This document shows positions 18,951-27,684 of a DNA stretch of 64,000 nucleotides, in pieces. This stretch comes from Edwardsiella piscicida (lineage in GTDB: Bacteria > Pseudomonadota > Gammaproteobacteria > Enterobacterales > Enterobacteriaceae). Position numbers and translations under genes: made by a program. The notes below the pieces were generated by a model. The model made no database searches. It was not told the origin of the DNA and worked only from the letters and a program-made list of their open reading frames with translations. Each line of letters starts with the position of its first letter. Position 1 is the stretch's first letter. Location: positions 2,522,240-2,586,239 of the forward strand of contig NZ_MPNU01000001.1 in NCBI RefSeq assembly GCF_001896205.1, in the 5' to 3' direction.

Positions 18951-19685
18951 ATGAAGAAATTACTGGCCTGCGCCATCGTTGCCGCCCTCAGTTTCAGCGC
19001 CCAGGCGGCAGAGAATATCCGCTTCGCCTCATCGGCCACCTACCCGCCGTTCGAATCTCTGGATGCCAGCAACAACATCGTCGGCTTCGATATCGATCTG
19101 GCCAAGGCGCTGTGCCAGGAAATGAAGGCGAACTGCACCTTCAACAACCAGGCCTTTGACAGCCTGATCACGGCGCTGAAGTTCAAGCGCTACGATGCCG
19201 TCATCTCCGGCATGGACATCACCCCGGAGCGGCAGAAGCAGGTGGCGTTCACCCAGCCTTACTACGCCAACTCGGCGATCATCATCGCGCAGAAGGACAA
19301 ATATCACACGATAGCCGATATGAAGGGGCTGCGGGTTGGCATGGAGAACGGGACGACCCACCAGAAGTACCTGCAGGATAAGCATCCGGAGATCAAGCCG
19401 GTGGCCTATGATAGCTACCAGAATGCGATTCTGGATCTGAAAAACGGGCGTATTGACGGCGTCTTCGGCGATACCGCGGTGGTCAATGAGTGGCTAAAAA
19501 ACAATCCGCAGCTGGCGGCGGTCGGCGAGCATGTCACCGATCCGCAGTACTTCGGCATCGGGCTGGGTATCGCGGTGCGTCCGGACAACCAGGCGCTGCT
19601 AGATCAGCTGAATCAGGCGCTGGCCGCCATCAAGGCGAATGGCACCTATCAGAAGATCAGCGACACATGGTTCCCGGCCTCCTGA
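18951..19685 (+). CDS. artJ: Arginine-binding periplasmic protein 2
   Basis: A 244-residue binding protein with signal peptide ending SFSAQAA. It shares with ArtI the segments YPPFESLDASNNIVGFDIDL, SGMDITPERQKQVAFTQPYY and MENGTTHQKYL. It is a single-gene unit separated from artM by a terminator and its own ArgR sites. An AGGAG ribosome site stands before the ATG. In E. coli ArtJ is the arginine-specific member of the pair. Confidence 0.94.
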   Translation: MKKLLACAIVAALSFSAQAAENIRFASSATYPPFESLDASNNIVGFDIDLAKALCQEMKANCTFNNQAFDSLITALKFKRYDAVISGMDITPERQKQVAFTQPYYANSAIIIAQKDKYHTIADMKGLRVGMENGTTHQKYLQDKHPEIKPVAYDSYQNAILDLKNGRIDGVFGDTAVVNEWLKNNPQLAAVGEHVTDPQYFGIGLGIAVRPDNQALLDQLNQALAAIKANGTYQKISDTWFPAS

Positions 19686-19763
19686 ACGCATCCGATTGGC
19701 GCTCCGGGCGCGATTTGTTAGCATGTCGACTTCGCCCGTCGGCGCCACGCTTCAGGATACGCT

Positions 19764-20252
19764 ATGGACTACGACCACTATGACTCCCCCCTCGGCCCGC
19801 TGCTGATGGCCGCCGATGGCGACGGTCTAAGCCAGCTATGGCTACCCAATGAGGTGATCGCGCGGGTGATCCCCGTCGACTGGCGCCGATGCGGCGCGCA
19901 TCCCCTGCTGCGGCGCACCCGCGCCCTGCTCGATGCCTACTTCGCCAAAGAGCGTCCCTGCTGGCAAGATCTGCCGCTGACACCGCAGGGCACCGTTTTT
20001 CAGCGACAGGTATGGCAGCAGCTGTGCGAGGTTCCCTATGGCCAGTGCAGCCACTATGGCGAACTCGCCCAGCGGCTGGACAATCCGCGCGCCGTGCGGG
20101 CGGTCGGCGGCGCCGTCGGGCGTAATCCGATCGCCATTCTGATCCCCTGTCATCGCATTCTTGGCAAGGGCGGCAATCTGACCGGCTACAGCGGTGGACT
20201 GGCCATCAAGCGGGCCCTGCTGGAGCTGGAGGGGATCCCCTACCGTCCCTGA
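19764..20252 (+). CDS. ogt: Methylated-DNA--[protein]-cysteine S-methyltransferase
   Basis: A 162-residue suicide DNA-repair protein that moves the methyl group from O6-methylguanine to its own cysteine. The active site is IPCHRI with Cys129. The helix-turn-helix region VPYGQCSHYGELAQRLDNPRAV and the Asn hinge before the active site (GRNPIAILIPCH) are present. Length is near E. coli Ogt (171). In E. coli ogt lies elsewhere, so its place between artJ and rlmC is a lineage feature. An Ada C-terminal-only protein is the alternative, but the size favours Ogt. Confidence 0.92.
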   Translation: MDYDHYDSPLGPLLMAADGDGLSQLWLPNEVIARVIPVDWRRCGAHPLLRRTRALLDAYFAKERPCWQDLPLTPQGTVFQRQVWQQLCEVPYGQCSHYGELAQRLDNPRAVRAVGGAVGRNPIAILIPCHRILGKGGNLTGYSGGLAIKRALLELEGIPYRP

Positions 20253-20282
20253 CGCCGGCCCGCTGCCGATGCGACGGCGGGA

Positions 20283-21416
20283 CTACGCAGACGCGCGCAC
20301 CAGCAGCGTCAGGACCTCATAGTGCGCGGTATGGGGAAACATGTCGAACAGGCGAACCTTTTCGAGCCGGTAGTCGGCCAGACGCTCAATATCCTGCACC
20401 ATGCTCTGGGCATTGCAGCTGGAGTACAGAATATAGGGCGGCGCCATGCGGCTCAGATAGTCGCACAGCGCCGCGCCGATGCCGCGCCGCGGCGGGTTCA
20501 CCAGCACCAGCTGCGGCGCCGCGCTGCGCGCGTCGGCAAAGGCGCTGGAGTCCAGCGCGGCGAAGTTGACCTGCGTGAGCCCCAGCTGGGCCGCAGAACG
20601 GCGGGCGCAGGCGATGGCCTCGGCGCTGATCTCAATACCGGTCAGCGTCATCTCCGGGGTCGCACAGTGCAGACCAAACCCCCCGACGCCGCAAAACAGA
20701 TCCCACATCTCCGTCACCCCCAGCGCCTGCACCCAGTCGCGCGCCTGTGCGTACAGCGCCTGAGCCACCGCGGGATTAGTCTGAAAGAAGCTCTGCGGGC
20801 GGATATAGAGCGGTACGCCGTTAAACGACTCGCTCAGCGCCTGCTGCGACGTCAGAAAAATCTCCCGTTCGCCCTCCAGAATGGCCATGTGCACCGGCTG
20901 GATATTGACGCTGATCACCGTCAGCGCCGGCAGCTGCGCCTGTAGCCACGGCAGCGCCTGACGCAGCTGCGCCAGCTTGGTCTCCGAGCGCAGCACAAAG
21001 CGCAGCATCATCTCGCCGCTGAAGCGGCTTTCGGTAAGCAGTAGGTACTTAAGCTCCCCGCGCCGACGCGCTACGCTATAGGGCGTCAGGCCGGCGCGGG
21101 GAATAAAGGCTTTCAGCGCGGCGAAGACGGCGGCAAAGCTGTCCGGATACAGCGGGCAGTCGCACAGATCCACCCCGCTGCCGTCGCGCTGCAGCATGCC
21201 CAGCAGAGGACGCTCGACGCTGCCGCTGACCACCATTTTCGCCTTGTTGCGCATCGCCTGCTCGGCGCTGGGCTGGGGGGGCAGCCACTGCGCAACGGGA
21301 TGCCCGCTCAGCAGCGCGGCCAAGTGTCGCTGTTTATCCTCCAGCTGACGGGAATAGGGAATAGAGAGCCACTGGCAGGAATGACAGCGGCCCGCCTGAT
21401 ACTGGGCACAGTGCAT
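20283..21416 (-). CDS. rlmC: 23S rRNA (uracil-747-C5)-methyltransferase
   Basis: A 377-residue SAM-dependent enzyme of the TrmA/RlmD family that makes m5U747 in 23S rRNA. The N-terminal Cys cluster for the Fe-S centre is seen in [16 protein letters not shown] with a further Cys pair at DLCDCPLYP. The SAM site is [15 protein letters not shown], followed by VLVNPPRRG, and the catalytic Cys is in YSSCNAQSM. The ATG at 21416 matches the E. coli start; a GTG directly upstream is possible. ybjO lies upstream on the same strand, as in E. coli. Confidence 0.96.
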   Translation of the reverse strand: MHCAQYQAGRCHSCQWLSIPYSRQLEDKQRHLAALLSGHPVAQWLPPQPSAEQAMRNKAKMVVSGSVERPLLGMLQRDGSGVDLCDCPLYPDSFAAVFAALKAFIPRAGLTPYSVARRRGELKYLLLTESRFSGEMMLRFVLRSETKLAQLRQALPWLQAQLPALTVISVNIQPVHMAILEGEREIFLTSQQALSESFNGVPLYIRPQSFFQTNPAVAQALYAQARDWVQALGVTEMWDLFCGVGGFGLHCATPEMTLTGIEISAEAIACARRSAAQLGLTQVNFAALDSSAFADARSAAPQLVLVNPPRRGIGAALCDYLSRMAPPYILYSSCNAQSMVQDIERLADYRLEKVRLFDMFPHTAHYEVLTLLVRASA

Positions 21417-21469
21417 CACAACTCACTTGATGGAAATAAAAATGGAAACGGTCGGGGCGGAGGATTGTA

Positions 21470-21949
21470 TCACAGCCGTCGCCGGAAGTAGCGACGGCTT
21501 GCCAAGGGGATAAACAGCAGCGCTAGGATCAGCAGATCGGGCAGCTTTTGCCCCAGCAGCGCGCGCACGATCTGGCCGCTGTTGTCGCCGTCCACGCTGA
21601 AAAGCTCGGGGTGAAAACCGCCGAGGGAGGAGCACAGCATATAGCCGGTCACCAGCAGCTGGCAGCCGAGATAGATCCCGCGGCCGCGGGCGCTACCGCG
21701 CATCACCGCTGCGCCGCAGCCCAGTTCGGTCAGCCACAGCCCCAGTCCGGCCAGCAGCAGTGCGCCGCTCTCCCAGGTCTGCCAGGCGCCGCTGACAAAA
21801 TCGGCGAACCCCGTGGCCCCCAGCGTCACCAACAGCAGCACGGCGCCCGCCAGGCGAATGCCGATAATCGCCATCCCGGCGACCAGAACCGGTACCGGAG
21901 CAAAACCACTTCCATCGCTGCGCGGCAGCGCGTGAATCCTCTGCAGCAT
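21470..21949 (-). CDS. ybjO: Inner-membrane protein of the YbjO family
   Basis: A 159-residue protein with about four hydrophobic segments (VLVAGMAIIGIRLAGAVLLL, SGALLLAGLGLWLTELGCG, LGCQLLVTGYMLCSSLGG, LPDLLILALLFIPLA) and a basic C-terminus. It is assigned to YbjO from position upstream of rlmC, size and topology. The function is unknown. In E. coli the potFGHI genes lie between ybjO and ybjN; here they are absent. Confidence 0.85.
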   Translation of the reverse strand: MLQRIHALPRSDGSGFAPVPVLVAGMAIIGIRLAGAVLLLVTLGATGFADFVSGAWQTWESGALLLAGLGLWLTELGCGAAVMRGSARGRGIYLGCQLLVTGYMLCSSLGGFHPELFSVDGDNSGQIVRALLGQKLPDLLILALLFIPLASRRYFRRRL

Positions 21950-22059
21950 ATCATCCAGCCCTGAGAAATACCGGGCTTTCTACTATAGGGACTCCACACG
22001 GATGACACAAGTCAACCATGCCGATTCGGATGCGATGTCAATATGTTAGGCAATGAATG

Positions 22060-22557
22060 TCAGTGGATAACCGGCCCGCTGGCGCCGCTCTCGGCGCTAA
22101 ACTCACCCTCTTCGCCCTCTTCGCCTTCTCCCAGGAACAGCATGCCGTTGGCCCGCGCCTCCATCATCACCATCGAGATCTGCTCTTCGCCCTGCTGCAT
22201 AAAGGCGGCAAACTGCTCTTGGGATACACCGACGCTGGCATTCAGCGACATACAGGCAATAAACTTGGGTAAGTTGTCATCCTGGATATCGACAAAGGCC
22301 TTGACGCCCAGCGTACTGGCATTAATCTGGCTAAGGTCGCCAACCAGCGCGATCAGCGCCGTAGGACGCGCCTCCGCCAGCGCGGTGAACAGGATGGTGT
22401 TATCGATCAGGTCGACCTTCGCGTCGAATACCCCGTCAAAATTCTGCATGTGCGGTAAATGCAGCGCCTGGCAGGAGTCACACTCAAAGAACGTGATGCC
22501 CAGTTGATCCAGCCAGTGCCGCAGCACATCCAGATCGGGGACGATTAGTGGATCCAT
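22060..22557 (-). CDS. ybjN: YbjN family protein
   Basis: A 165-residue cytoplasmic protein closely similar to E. coli YbjN over segments such as FFECDSCQALHLPHMQNFDG and FDAKVDLIDNTILF. The family has a type III secretion chaperone-like fold and affects motility, exopolysaccharide and biofilm when over-expressed in E. coli. The C-terminal 20 residues are acidic (EGEEGEEGEF) and differ from E. coli. Confidence 0.94.
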   Translation of the reverse strand: MDPLIVPDLDVLRHWLDQLGITFFECDSCQALHLPHMQNFDGVFDAKVDLIDNTILFTALAEARPTALIALVGDLSQINASTLGVKAFVDIQDDNLPKFIACMSLNASVGVSQEQFAAFMQQGEEQISMVMMEARANGMLFLGEGEEGEEGEFSAESGASGPVIH

Positions 22558-22713
22558 AGCGCTCTACCTTACAAAGATAAATCAGGTAATAATAAACAGT
22601 CAGAAAGGGGGCATAGCTTACGGAACTTTATTCACTTTAGCCATGCCCGGGGGCAATAAATTGCCCCGAGGTCGCGGCAAAAAGCCCGGCCGGCCAATCA
22701 TCAGGAGACTGCC

Positions 22714-22908
22714 ATGCCGTTATCCCGCTACGCCACGATGGAACCACTGATGCTGCTGAGTATCATTAATATGAAGCTACGCGACGAGTGCGACTCGCTG
22801 CAGGCGCTGTGCGCCCGCTATGCGATTCCACAGCCCCTGCTGGAGTCACGCCTGGGCGCCGTCGGCTTTCGCTACTACCGCGACAGCAACCAGTTCAGCG
22901 CCCGCTGA
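22714..22908 (+). CDS. Small DUF4250 family protein
   Basis: A 64-residue protein with the family pattern: an N-terminal PLMLLSIINMKLRDECDSLQ and a C-terminal ending RYYRDSNQFSAR. Members are short cytoplasmic proteins of unknown function. A CAGGAG site precedes the ATG. An upstream hairpin (GGGGCAAT/ATTGCCCC, 22650-22667) stands in the gap to ybjN. It converges with nfsA, with 17 bases between the genes. Confidence 0.85.
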   Translation: MPLSRYATMEPLMLLSIINMKLRDECDSLQALCARYAIPQPLLESRLGAVGFRYYRDSNQFSAR

Positions 22909-22925
22909 TCGCCGCGCTCCGGCGC

Positions 22926-23648
22926 TCAGTGGGTGATCCACCCCTGACGCTGCAGGTAGGCCAGCATAAAGGGACGCCGCTCCTTCTCCAGGGTGCGGCT
23001 CATCTGCTCGCTCCAGCTCTCCTGGCGGACGTTATCGCTGCGCTGGGCATAGTAGGCGGCGACGTGGGCGTCGTACTGCGCCAGCGCGGCGCGATCCAGC
23101 GGCTGGTAGCCATTCTCATGCACCAGAATGCTCAGCGGCAGGCGCGGCTTTTGCTGCGGATGCTGCGCCGGATGCCCCAAACACAGCCCCACCAGCGGCA
23201 GGACATGCCGCGGGCAGCCCAGCAGCGTCGTCACCTGCTCAATACTGTTGCGTATCCCGCCAATAAATACCCCCCCGAGCCCCAGCGACTCGGCGGCCGT
23301 CAGCGCATTTTGCGCCATCAGCGCCGTGTCGACGCAGCCCAGCAGCAGCTGTTCAGCCGACCCCAGCTCCGCCTGCGGAAAGATCTGATGGTGACGCTGG
23401 AAGTCTGCGCAGAACACCCAGAACTCGGCGGCGTCCAGCACATACTGCTGTCCACCGGCCAGCTCGACCAGCTGTTCACGCAGCGCGCGATCGGTGACGC
23501 GGATAATTGACGTACACTGCAGAAAGCTGGACGACGACGTGGCGCGCGCCGCCTCAAGGATTGCCAGCCGCTGCGCTTCGCCGATCGCCTCGGCGCTAAA
23601 CTGGCGGATAGAACGGTGATCGCGCAGCAAATCGATAGTCGACATCAT
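22926..23648 (-). CDS. nfsA: Oxygen-insensitive NADPH nitroreductase
   Basis: A 240-residue FMN enzyme that reduces nitroaromatics and quinones by two-electron steps. It starts IDLLRDHRSIRQFSAEAIG, the nitroreductase FMN-binding motif, followed by ARATSSSSFLQCTSIIRV. The central GLGGVFIGGIRN and LVGLCLGHPAQHPQQKPRLP fit NfsA rather than NfsB. Length matches E. coli NfsA (240). It is divergent from grxA; rimK and ybjC, its E. coli neighbours, are missing. Confidence 0.95.
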   Translation of the reverse strand: MMSTIDLLRDHRSIRQFSAEAIGEAQRLAILEAARATSSSSFLQCTSIIRVTDRALREQLVELAGGQQYVLDAAEFWVFCADFQRHHQIFPQAELGSAEQLLLGCVDTALMAQNALTAAESLGLGGVFIGGIRNSIEQVTTLLGCPRHVLPLVGLCLGHPAQHPQQKPRLPLSILVHENGYQPLDRAALAQYDAHVAAYYAQRSDNVRQESWSEQMSRTLEKERRPFMLAYLQRQGWITH

Positions 23649-23792
23649 AACGAAACAGTGCTCCCCGGTAAGTCGCTTGAAACGGAAGGCCGCGCCGATG
23701 GCGGACGCGCGGCGTAACGAGGTCAGTCTACCCCTTTACGCTCACCGGCGGAGACACCGCGTGCGCCGCCATCGGCCAAACCTTGTCATTGA

Positions 23793-23829
23793 ATAGATGA
23801 AATTTATCAAAGTAACAGGCAAATCCTAC
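23793..23829 (+). promoter_or_regulatory. OxyR-type binding site upstream of grxA
   Basis: Four tetramers, ATAG, TTAT, ACAG and CTAC, are spaced by exactly seven bases each. This matches the OxyR consensus ATAG-N7-CTAT-N7-ATAG-N7-CTAT at 13 of 16 defined positions. It lies about 105 bases before the grxA start. E. coli grxA is an OxyR target, so peroxide induction is expected. Confidence 0.75.
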
Positions 23830-23932
23830 TTCTTTTTGCCGACGCTAACAGGCATAGTAATCCCAATTCCGAGCGTCCGCCGAACCCGGTCTGGATTCGG
23901 CGAGCGCCTCTATCTCTTTAAGGAGTCCTACC

Positions 23933-24205
23933 ATGTTTGCTGTAATCTTTGGGCGTCCGGGCTGCCCCTACTGTGTCCGTGCAAAAGAGCTGGCTGAAAA
24001 ACTGGCCGCCGAGCGCGACGACTTCACCTTCCGCTACGTCGACATCCATGCAGAAGGCATCAGTAAAGACGATCTCTCTAAGACCGTGGGCAAACCGGTA
24101 GAAACCGTTCCGCAGGTGTTCATCGACCAGCAGCATATCGGCGGCTGTACCGATTTCGAGGCCTATGCCAAAGCGCACCTGGGGCTGTTTGATAAGGCCG
24201 AATAA
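23933..24205 (+). CDS. grxA: Glutaredoxin 1
   Basis: A 90-residue thiol-disulfide oxidoreductase that uses glutathione to reduce ribonucleotide reductase and other proteins. The redox motif is GCPYC (Cys11 and Cys14). VETVPQVFIDQQHIGG holds the cis-Pro and the glutathione-binding segment. Length is close to E. coli GrxA (85). AAGGAG precedes the ATG. An intrinsic terminator follows. It is probably controlled by the OxyR-type site upstream. Confidence 0.97.
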   Translation: MFAVIFGRPGCPYCVRAKELAEKLAAERDDFTFRYVDIHAEGISKDDLSKTVGKPVETVPQVFIDQQHIGGCTDFEAYAKAHLGLFDKAE

Positions 24206-24220
24206 CGCGCCTGCACAGCA

Positions 24221-24246
24221 AAAACCCGCCGCGGCGGGTTTTTTAT
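24221..24246 (+). terminator. Intrinsic terminator of grxA
   Basis: AAACCCGCC and GGCGGGTTT form a 9-base stem with a 2-base centre and a T run. The A run on the left makes it usable from the opposite strand for ybjM as well. Confidence 0.9.
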
Positions 24247-24294
24247 TATGCGGCGATGCTATCGCCCAAGGCGCTAGGGATTAATCGGTCTACG

Positions 24295-24672
24295 CTATCT
24301 CACCGCCCGCTGACCACACAGCGTTGCGGCGAACCAATACAGCAGGGCACCGAACACGCACCAGAACACCATGCTGGCGGTATAGGGCAGCAGCTGCAGC
24401 GGCGTTTCGTCATCGGCCAGCCACAGCATATGCAGCAGTTGGCAAAACGTCGCTGACGCCAGCGCTCCGCAAAAGACCGTCAGCACCCGCTGACGACGCG
24501 CCAGCGGACACAGGATAAACCCCGGCAGCATATACAGCAGCAGCCCCAGGCGCACGCCCGGCGGCTCGGCGATACCGCCGTTGGCCTGGGCATAGCAGTG
24601 CGACAGCAGAAACAGTGTCGTCACCATCAAAAAACAGAGTATTAGGGTAAACCAACGCCGTCCGTTCGCCAT
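24295..24672 (-). CDS. ybjM: Inner-membrane protein of the YbjM family
   Basis: A 125-residue protein with four hydrophobic segments (FTLILCFLMVTTLFLLSHCY, LGLLLYMLPGFILCPLA, TVFCGALASATFCQLLHML, SMVFWCVFGALLYWFAATL). Position between grxA and ybjL and the overall pattern match E. coli YbjM; the function is unknown. The ATG at 24672 (MANGRRW) is chosen over an upstream in-frame ATG at 24783 because the intervening residues are polar and not found in the family. Confidence 0.85.
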   Translation of the reverse strand: MANGRRWFTLILCFLMVTTLFLLSHCYAQANGGIAEPPGVRLGLLLYMLPGFILCPLARRQRVLTVFCGALASATFCQLLHMLWLADDETPLQLLPYTASMVFWCVFGALLYWFAATLCGQRAVR

Positions 24673-24977
24673 GTTCTCCCTCCCTATAGCGAAACGCTGA
24701 ATCTGCTCTCCCCCGTGACAGGCGCGCCGCATTGGACGGGCCCGACGGCGGTGAACAAAGCACTCCCCGGCGCAGAAAAACAACGAACCATCAACTGAGA
24801 ACGGCTTTTTACTGGCTGTCCGCCAGCCAACCGTCTAAAATGGGCGGTCATACCCCGCGGGTATCCACCATTCACCAATCCAGCATCTTAGGTGAATTCT
24901 CTTATATTCTATGGTTGAATTTAGCTCTAATAGTCAATCATATCAAGAACCTGATAGTTAACGATAAGTTATTCTAC
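24673..24977. other. Divergent spacer between ybjM and ybjL
   Basis: There are 305 bases without a credible gene. The ybjL-proximal 100 bases are AT-rich and likely hold its promoter. I see no clear operator or structured RNA. Confidence 0.5.
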
Positions 24978-26666
24978 ATGAATATTGATGTCGCTAGTTT
25001 GTTAACAGGCAATTATATCCTGCTGCTGTTCGTGGTACTGGCGCTGGGGCTTTGCCTCGGTAAGCTGCGCCTTGGCTCTATCCAACTGGGTAACTCCATC
25101 GGCGTACTGGTGGTCTCTCTCCTGCTCGGACAACAGCACTTTTCCATGAACACCGATGCCCTCAACCTGGGGTTCATGCTGTTTATTTTCTGCGTCGGCG
25201 TCGAGGCCGGCCCCAACTTTTTCTCCATTTTCTTCCGCGACGGTAAAAACTATCTGATGCTGGCGCTAGTGATGGTGGCCAGCGCCCTGTGCATCGCGCT
25301 GGGGCTGGGTAAGCTATTCCGCTGGGATATCGGCCTGACCGCCGGCATGCTGGCCGGGTCGATGACCTCAACCCCGGTGCTGGTCGGTGCCGGCGATACC
25401 CTGCGTCAGACCATGGCCGATAATCCCCAGCTAGGTCAGCTGCAGGATCACCTTAGCCTAGGGTATGCCCTGACCTATCTGGTCGGCTTGGTCAGCCTGA
25501 TCTTTGGCGCCCGCTATCTGCCCAAGCTACAGCACCAGGATCTGCCCACCTCCGCCCAACAGATCGCCCGCGAGCGGGGGCTGGACAACGACACGCAGCG
25601 CAAAGTCTTTCTGCCGGTGATCCGCGCCTATCGCGTCGGCCCCGAGCTGGTCGCCTGGGCCGACGGTAAAAACCTGCGCGAGCTGGGCATATACAGCCAG
25701 ACCGGCTGCTATATAGAGCGGATCCGCCGCAACGGTATTCTGGCCACGCCGGACGGCGACGCCGTACTGCAGGTCGGCGATGAGATTGCTCTGGTCGGCT
25801 ACCCGGACGCTCACGCCCGTCTCGATCCCAGCTTCCGCAACGGCAAAGAGGTCTTCGACCGCGATCTGCTGGACATGCGCATCGTCACCGAAGAGATCGT
25901 TGTCAAAAACAGCAACGCCGTCGGTAAACGCCTGAGCCAGATTAAGCTGACCGACCACGGCTGCTTTTTAAACCGCGTGATCCGCAGCCAAATAGAAATG
26001 CCGATCGACGATAACATCGTGCTGAATAAAGGCGACGTGCTACAGGTCAGCGGTGACGCCCGCCGCGTCAAGAGCGTGGCCGATCGCATCGGATTTATCT
26101 CTATTCACAGCCAGGTAACCGACCTGCTGGCGTTCTGCGCCTTCTTTATCATCGGTCTGATGATCGGCCTGATCACCTTCCAGTTCACCGGCTTCTCCTT
26201 TGGCATTGGCAACGCCGCTGGCCTGCTGTTTGCCGGCATCATGCTCGGCTTCCTGCGCGCCAACCACCCCACCTTTGGCTATATTCCGCAGGGGGCGCTC
26301 AATATGGTCAAAGAGTTTGGCCTGATGGTGTTTATGGCCGGGGTTGGCCTGAGCGCCGGCGCCGGCATGCGCCATGGACTCGGCGAAGTCGGCGGGCAGA
26401 TGCTGATCGCCGGCCTGATCGTCAGCCTGGTGCCAGTGGTGATCTGCTTTCTCTTCGGTGCCTTCGTGCTAAGGATGAACCGTGCGCTACTGTTCGGCGC
26501 CATCATGGGAGCCCGCACCTGTGCCCCCGCCATGGACATCATCAACGATGCCTCGCGCAGCAACATCCCGGCCCTGGGCTACGCGGGAACCTACGCCATC
26601 GCCAACGTACTGTTGACGCTGGCCGGTACCCTTATCGTCATCGTCTGGCCCGGCGTGGTCGGCTAG
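24978..26666 (+). CDS. ybjL: Putative transporter of the AAE family (YbjL)
   Basis: A 562-residue inner-membrane protein almost identical to E. coli YbjL (also 562 as I recall it) in the N-terminal segment [29 protein letters not shown]. It has about five membrane spans, two central cytoplasmic TrkA-C (RCK) domains at roughly residues 200-290 and 295-375, and a second set of spans after residue 385. The substrate is unknown; family members are aspartate:alanine exchanger-like. The ATG at 24978 (MNIDVASLL) corresponds to the E. coli start. No strong ribosome site is visible before it. Confidence 0.95.
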   Translation: MNIDVASLLTGNYILLLFVVLALGLCLGKLRLGSIQLGNSIGVLVVSLLLGQQHFSMNTDALNLGFMLFIFCVGVEAGPNFFSIFFRDGKNYLMLALVMVASALCIALGLGKLFRWDIGLTAGMLAGSMTSTPVLVGAGDTLRQTMADNPQLGQLQDHLSLGYALTYLVGLVSLIFGARYLPKLQHQDLPTSAQQIARERGLDNDTQRKVFLPVIRAYRVGPELVAWADGKNLRELGIYSQTGCYIERIRRNGILATPDGDAVLQVGDEIALVGYPDAHARLDPSFRNGKEVFDRDLLDMRIVTEEIVVKNSNAVGKRLSQIKLTDHGCFLNRVIRSQIEMPIDDNIVLNKGDVLQVSGDARRVKSVADRIGFISIHSQVTDLLAFCAFFIIGLMIGLITFQFTGFSFGIGNAAGLLFAGIMLGFLRANHPTFGYIPQGALNMVKEFGLMVFMAGVGLSAGAGMRHGLGEVGGQMLIAGLIVSLVPVVICFLFGAFVLRMNRALLFGAIMGARTCAPAMDIINDASRSNIPALGYAGTYAIANVLLTLAGTLIVIVWPGVVG

Positions 26667-26714
26667 CCCCGACAGCGCGGCGCAAAAAAACGTATGACTT
26701 TTTTTACCGGCGGC

Positions 26715-26742
26715 TGAACTTTCCTCGCCGCCGTCAGTCTGA
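26715..26742 (+). promoter_or_regulatory. Sigma-E promoter of rybB
   Basis: TGAACTT (26715-26721) and TCTGA (26738-26742), 16 bases apart, match the sigma-E elements GGAACTT and TCTRA. They end 6 bases before the predicted rybB start. Confidence 0.82.
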
Positions 26743-26748
26743 ATTAGT

Positions 26749-26830
26749 GCCACTGCTTTTCTTTGACGTCCCCATATTGAGGAGCCCGATAATCCCGCCG
26801 CTTAGGTTCAAGGTTATCGGGTTTTTTATT
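26749..26830 (+). ncRNA. rybB: RybB small RNA
   Basis: The sequence begins GCCACTGCTTTTCTTTGA, the conserved 5' seed region of E. coli RybB. It continues with the GTCCCCAT segment and ends in a terminator hairpin CCCGATAA/TTATCGGG (26785-26821) and a T run. RybB is an Hfq-dependent RNA made by sigma-E that represses outer-membrane porin mRNAs during envelope stress. The place directly downstream of ybjL is the same as in E. coli. The terminator stem has changed but with compensating bases (recalled E. coli stem CCCATCAA/TTGATGGG). Confidence 0.95.
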
Positions 26831-27212
26831 GCCTGTAGAAAATCACTTTATAAACACGGTGTTATGTGATGGCCTGTGTGTGACGGGCGACACTGTGGCG
26901 ACAGTCATGCATGAGATGACATCGTATATTATTAGTAAAAATGATACTGATAACTCCCCCCCGAAAATTAGTTATCACCGATGACTATTTCCAACCGCTA
27001 TCATTTGTCTCTTATTAAGGGAGCTTTTCTATCCCCCTTCTCACCCGCGGATAGCTCGACAAGACCCCCAGAGCATTCGGCATAATGCCTCCACGCTAAA
27101 AATTTCACTCGATAAAAATATCAGCTAATGACTTCCCAATAAAATCATTACGGGGTCGTTCTGACAGTCCCCCCAATAAGGCCAAGAAAATAGCGGATGC
27201 AGGACAACCAAG

Positions 27213-27371
27213 ATGAATAAATTGCAGTGTAATGAGCCTATCGAGGCGCAGCATCACCCAGCGGAAGACCTACCGACCTGGTCAGGAGATAAACGGCCGT
27301 CGGTCAAGACGGTGAGAGGCTGGCAGGCCAGGCGCCAAGAATACAGTCACCGCCAACGACCACCAAGCTAA
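27213..27371 (+). CDS. Possible small protein, 52 residues
   Basis: An ATG at 27213, with a weak AGGA upstream, opens a frame starting MNKLQCNEPIEAQHH. It ends in a basic segment (VKTVRGWQARRQEYSHRQ). It resembles nothing I recognise. The basic, Trp-containing end would suit a small nucleic-acid-binding protein, but a chance frame is equally possible. Confidence 0.25.
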   Translation: MNKLQCNEPIEAQHHPAEDLPTWSGDKRPSVKTVRGWQARRQEYSHRQRPPS

Positions 27372-27491
27372 AACTAAACCGATCCCAAGAGGCGTTCGAG
27401 CTTATCGATCATATTCAGCGCATGTGTATTTTCACCATGCGCTGAGATTATATGCTCAGACACAATTAACACATAGCAGAACCCATTTATA

Positions 27492-27542
27492 GACTTATGG
27501 ACTTATGGACTTATGGACTTACGGACTTACGGACTTACGGAC
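27492..27542 (+). repeat. Octamer tandem repeat (GACTTAYG)
   Basis: Three copies of GACTTATG are followed by three copies of GACTTACG and a partial copy GAC, six full units without interruption. The unit is not a multiple of three and lies outside any gene. Confidence 0.95.
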
Positions 27543-27684
27543 TAAATTAAACCGCGCCAAAAGAGGCAGAAGTAAGAAAGCATCCTGCTGACAAAACCAT
27601 AGGAAAATAAGATAATAACATGCATCACATTCAACTAAGAAATAACACTAATTTTAAAAGATAAAAAGCTATAGATAAAAACGA

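Larger units (their letters stand above)
26831..27684. other. Spacer at the left end of the pap-like island
   Basis: These 850 bases have no convincing gene and are AT-rich from about 26.9 kb on. They hold a possible 52-codon frame (27213-27371) and an octamer tandem repeat (27492-27542). No integrase, tRNA or att-like repeat is visible, so the island border is set only by base composition and by loss of synteny after rybB. Confidence 0.6.

Noticed and set aside
27492-27542. The octamer array as a CRISPR
   Set aside because: Units are 8 bases and contiguous; there are no spacers and no cas genes.
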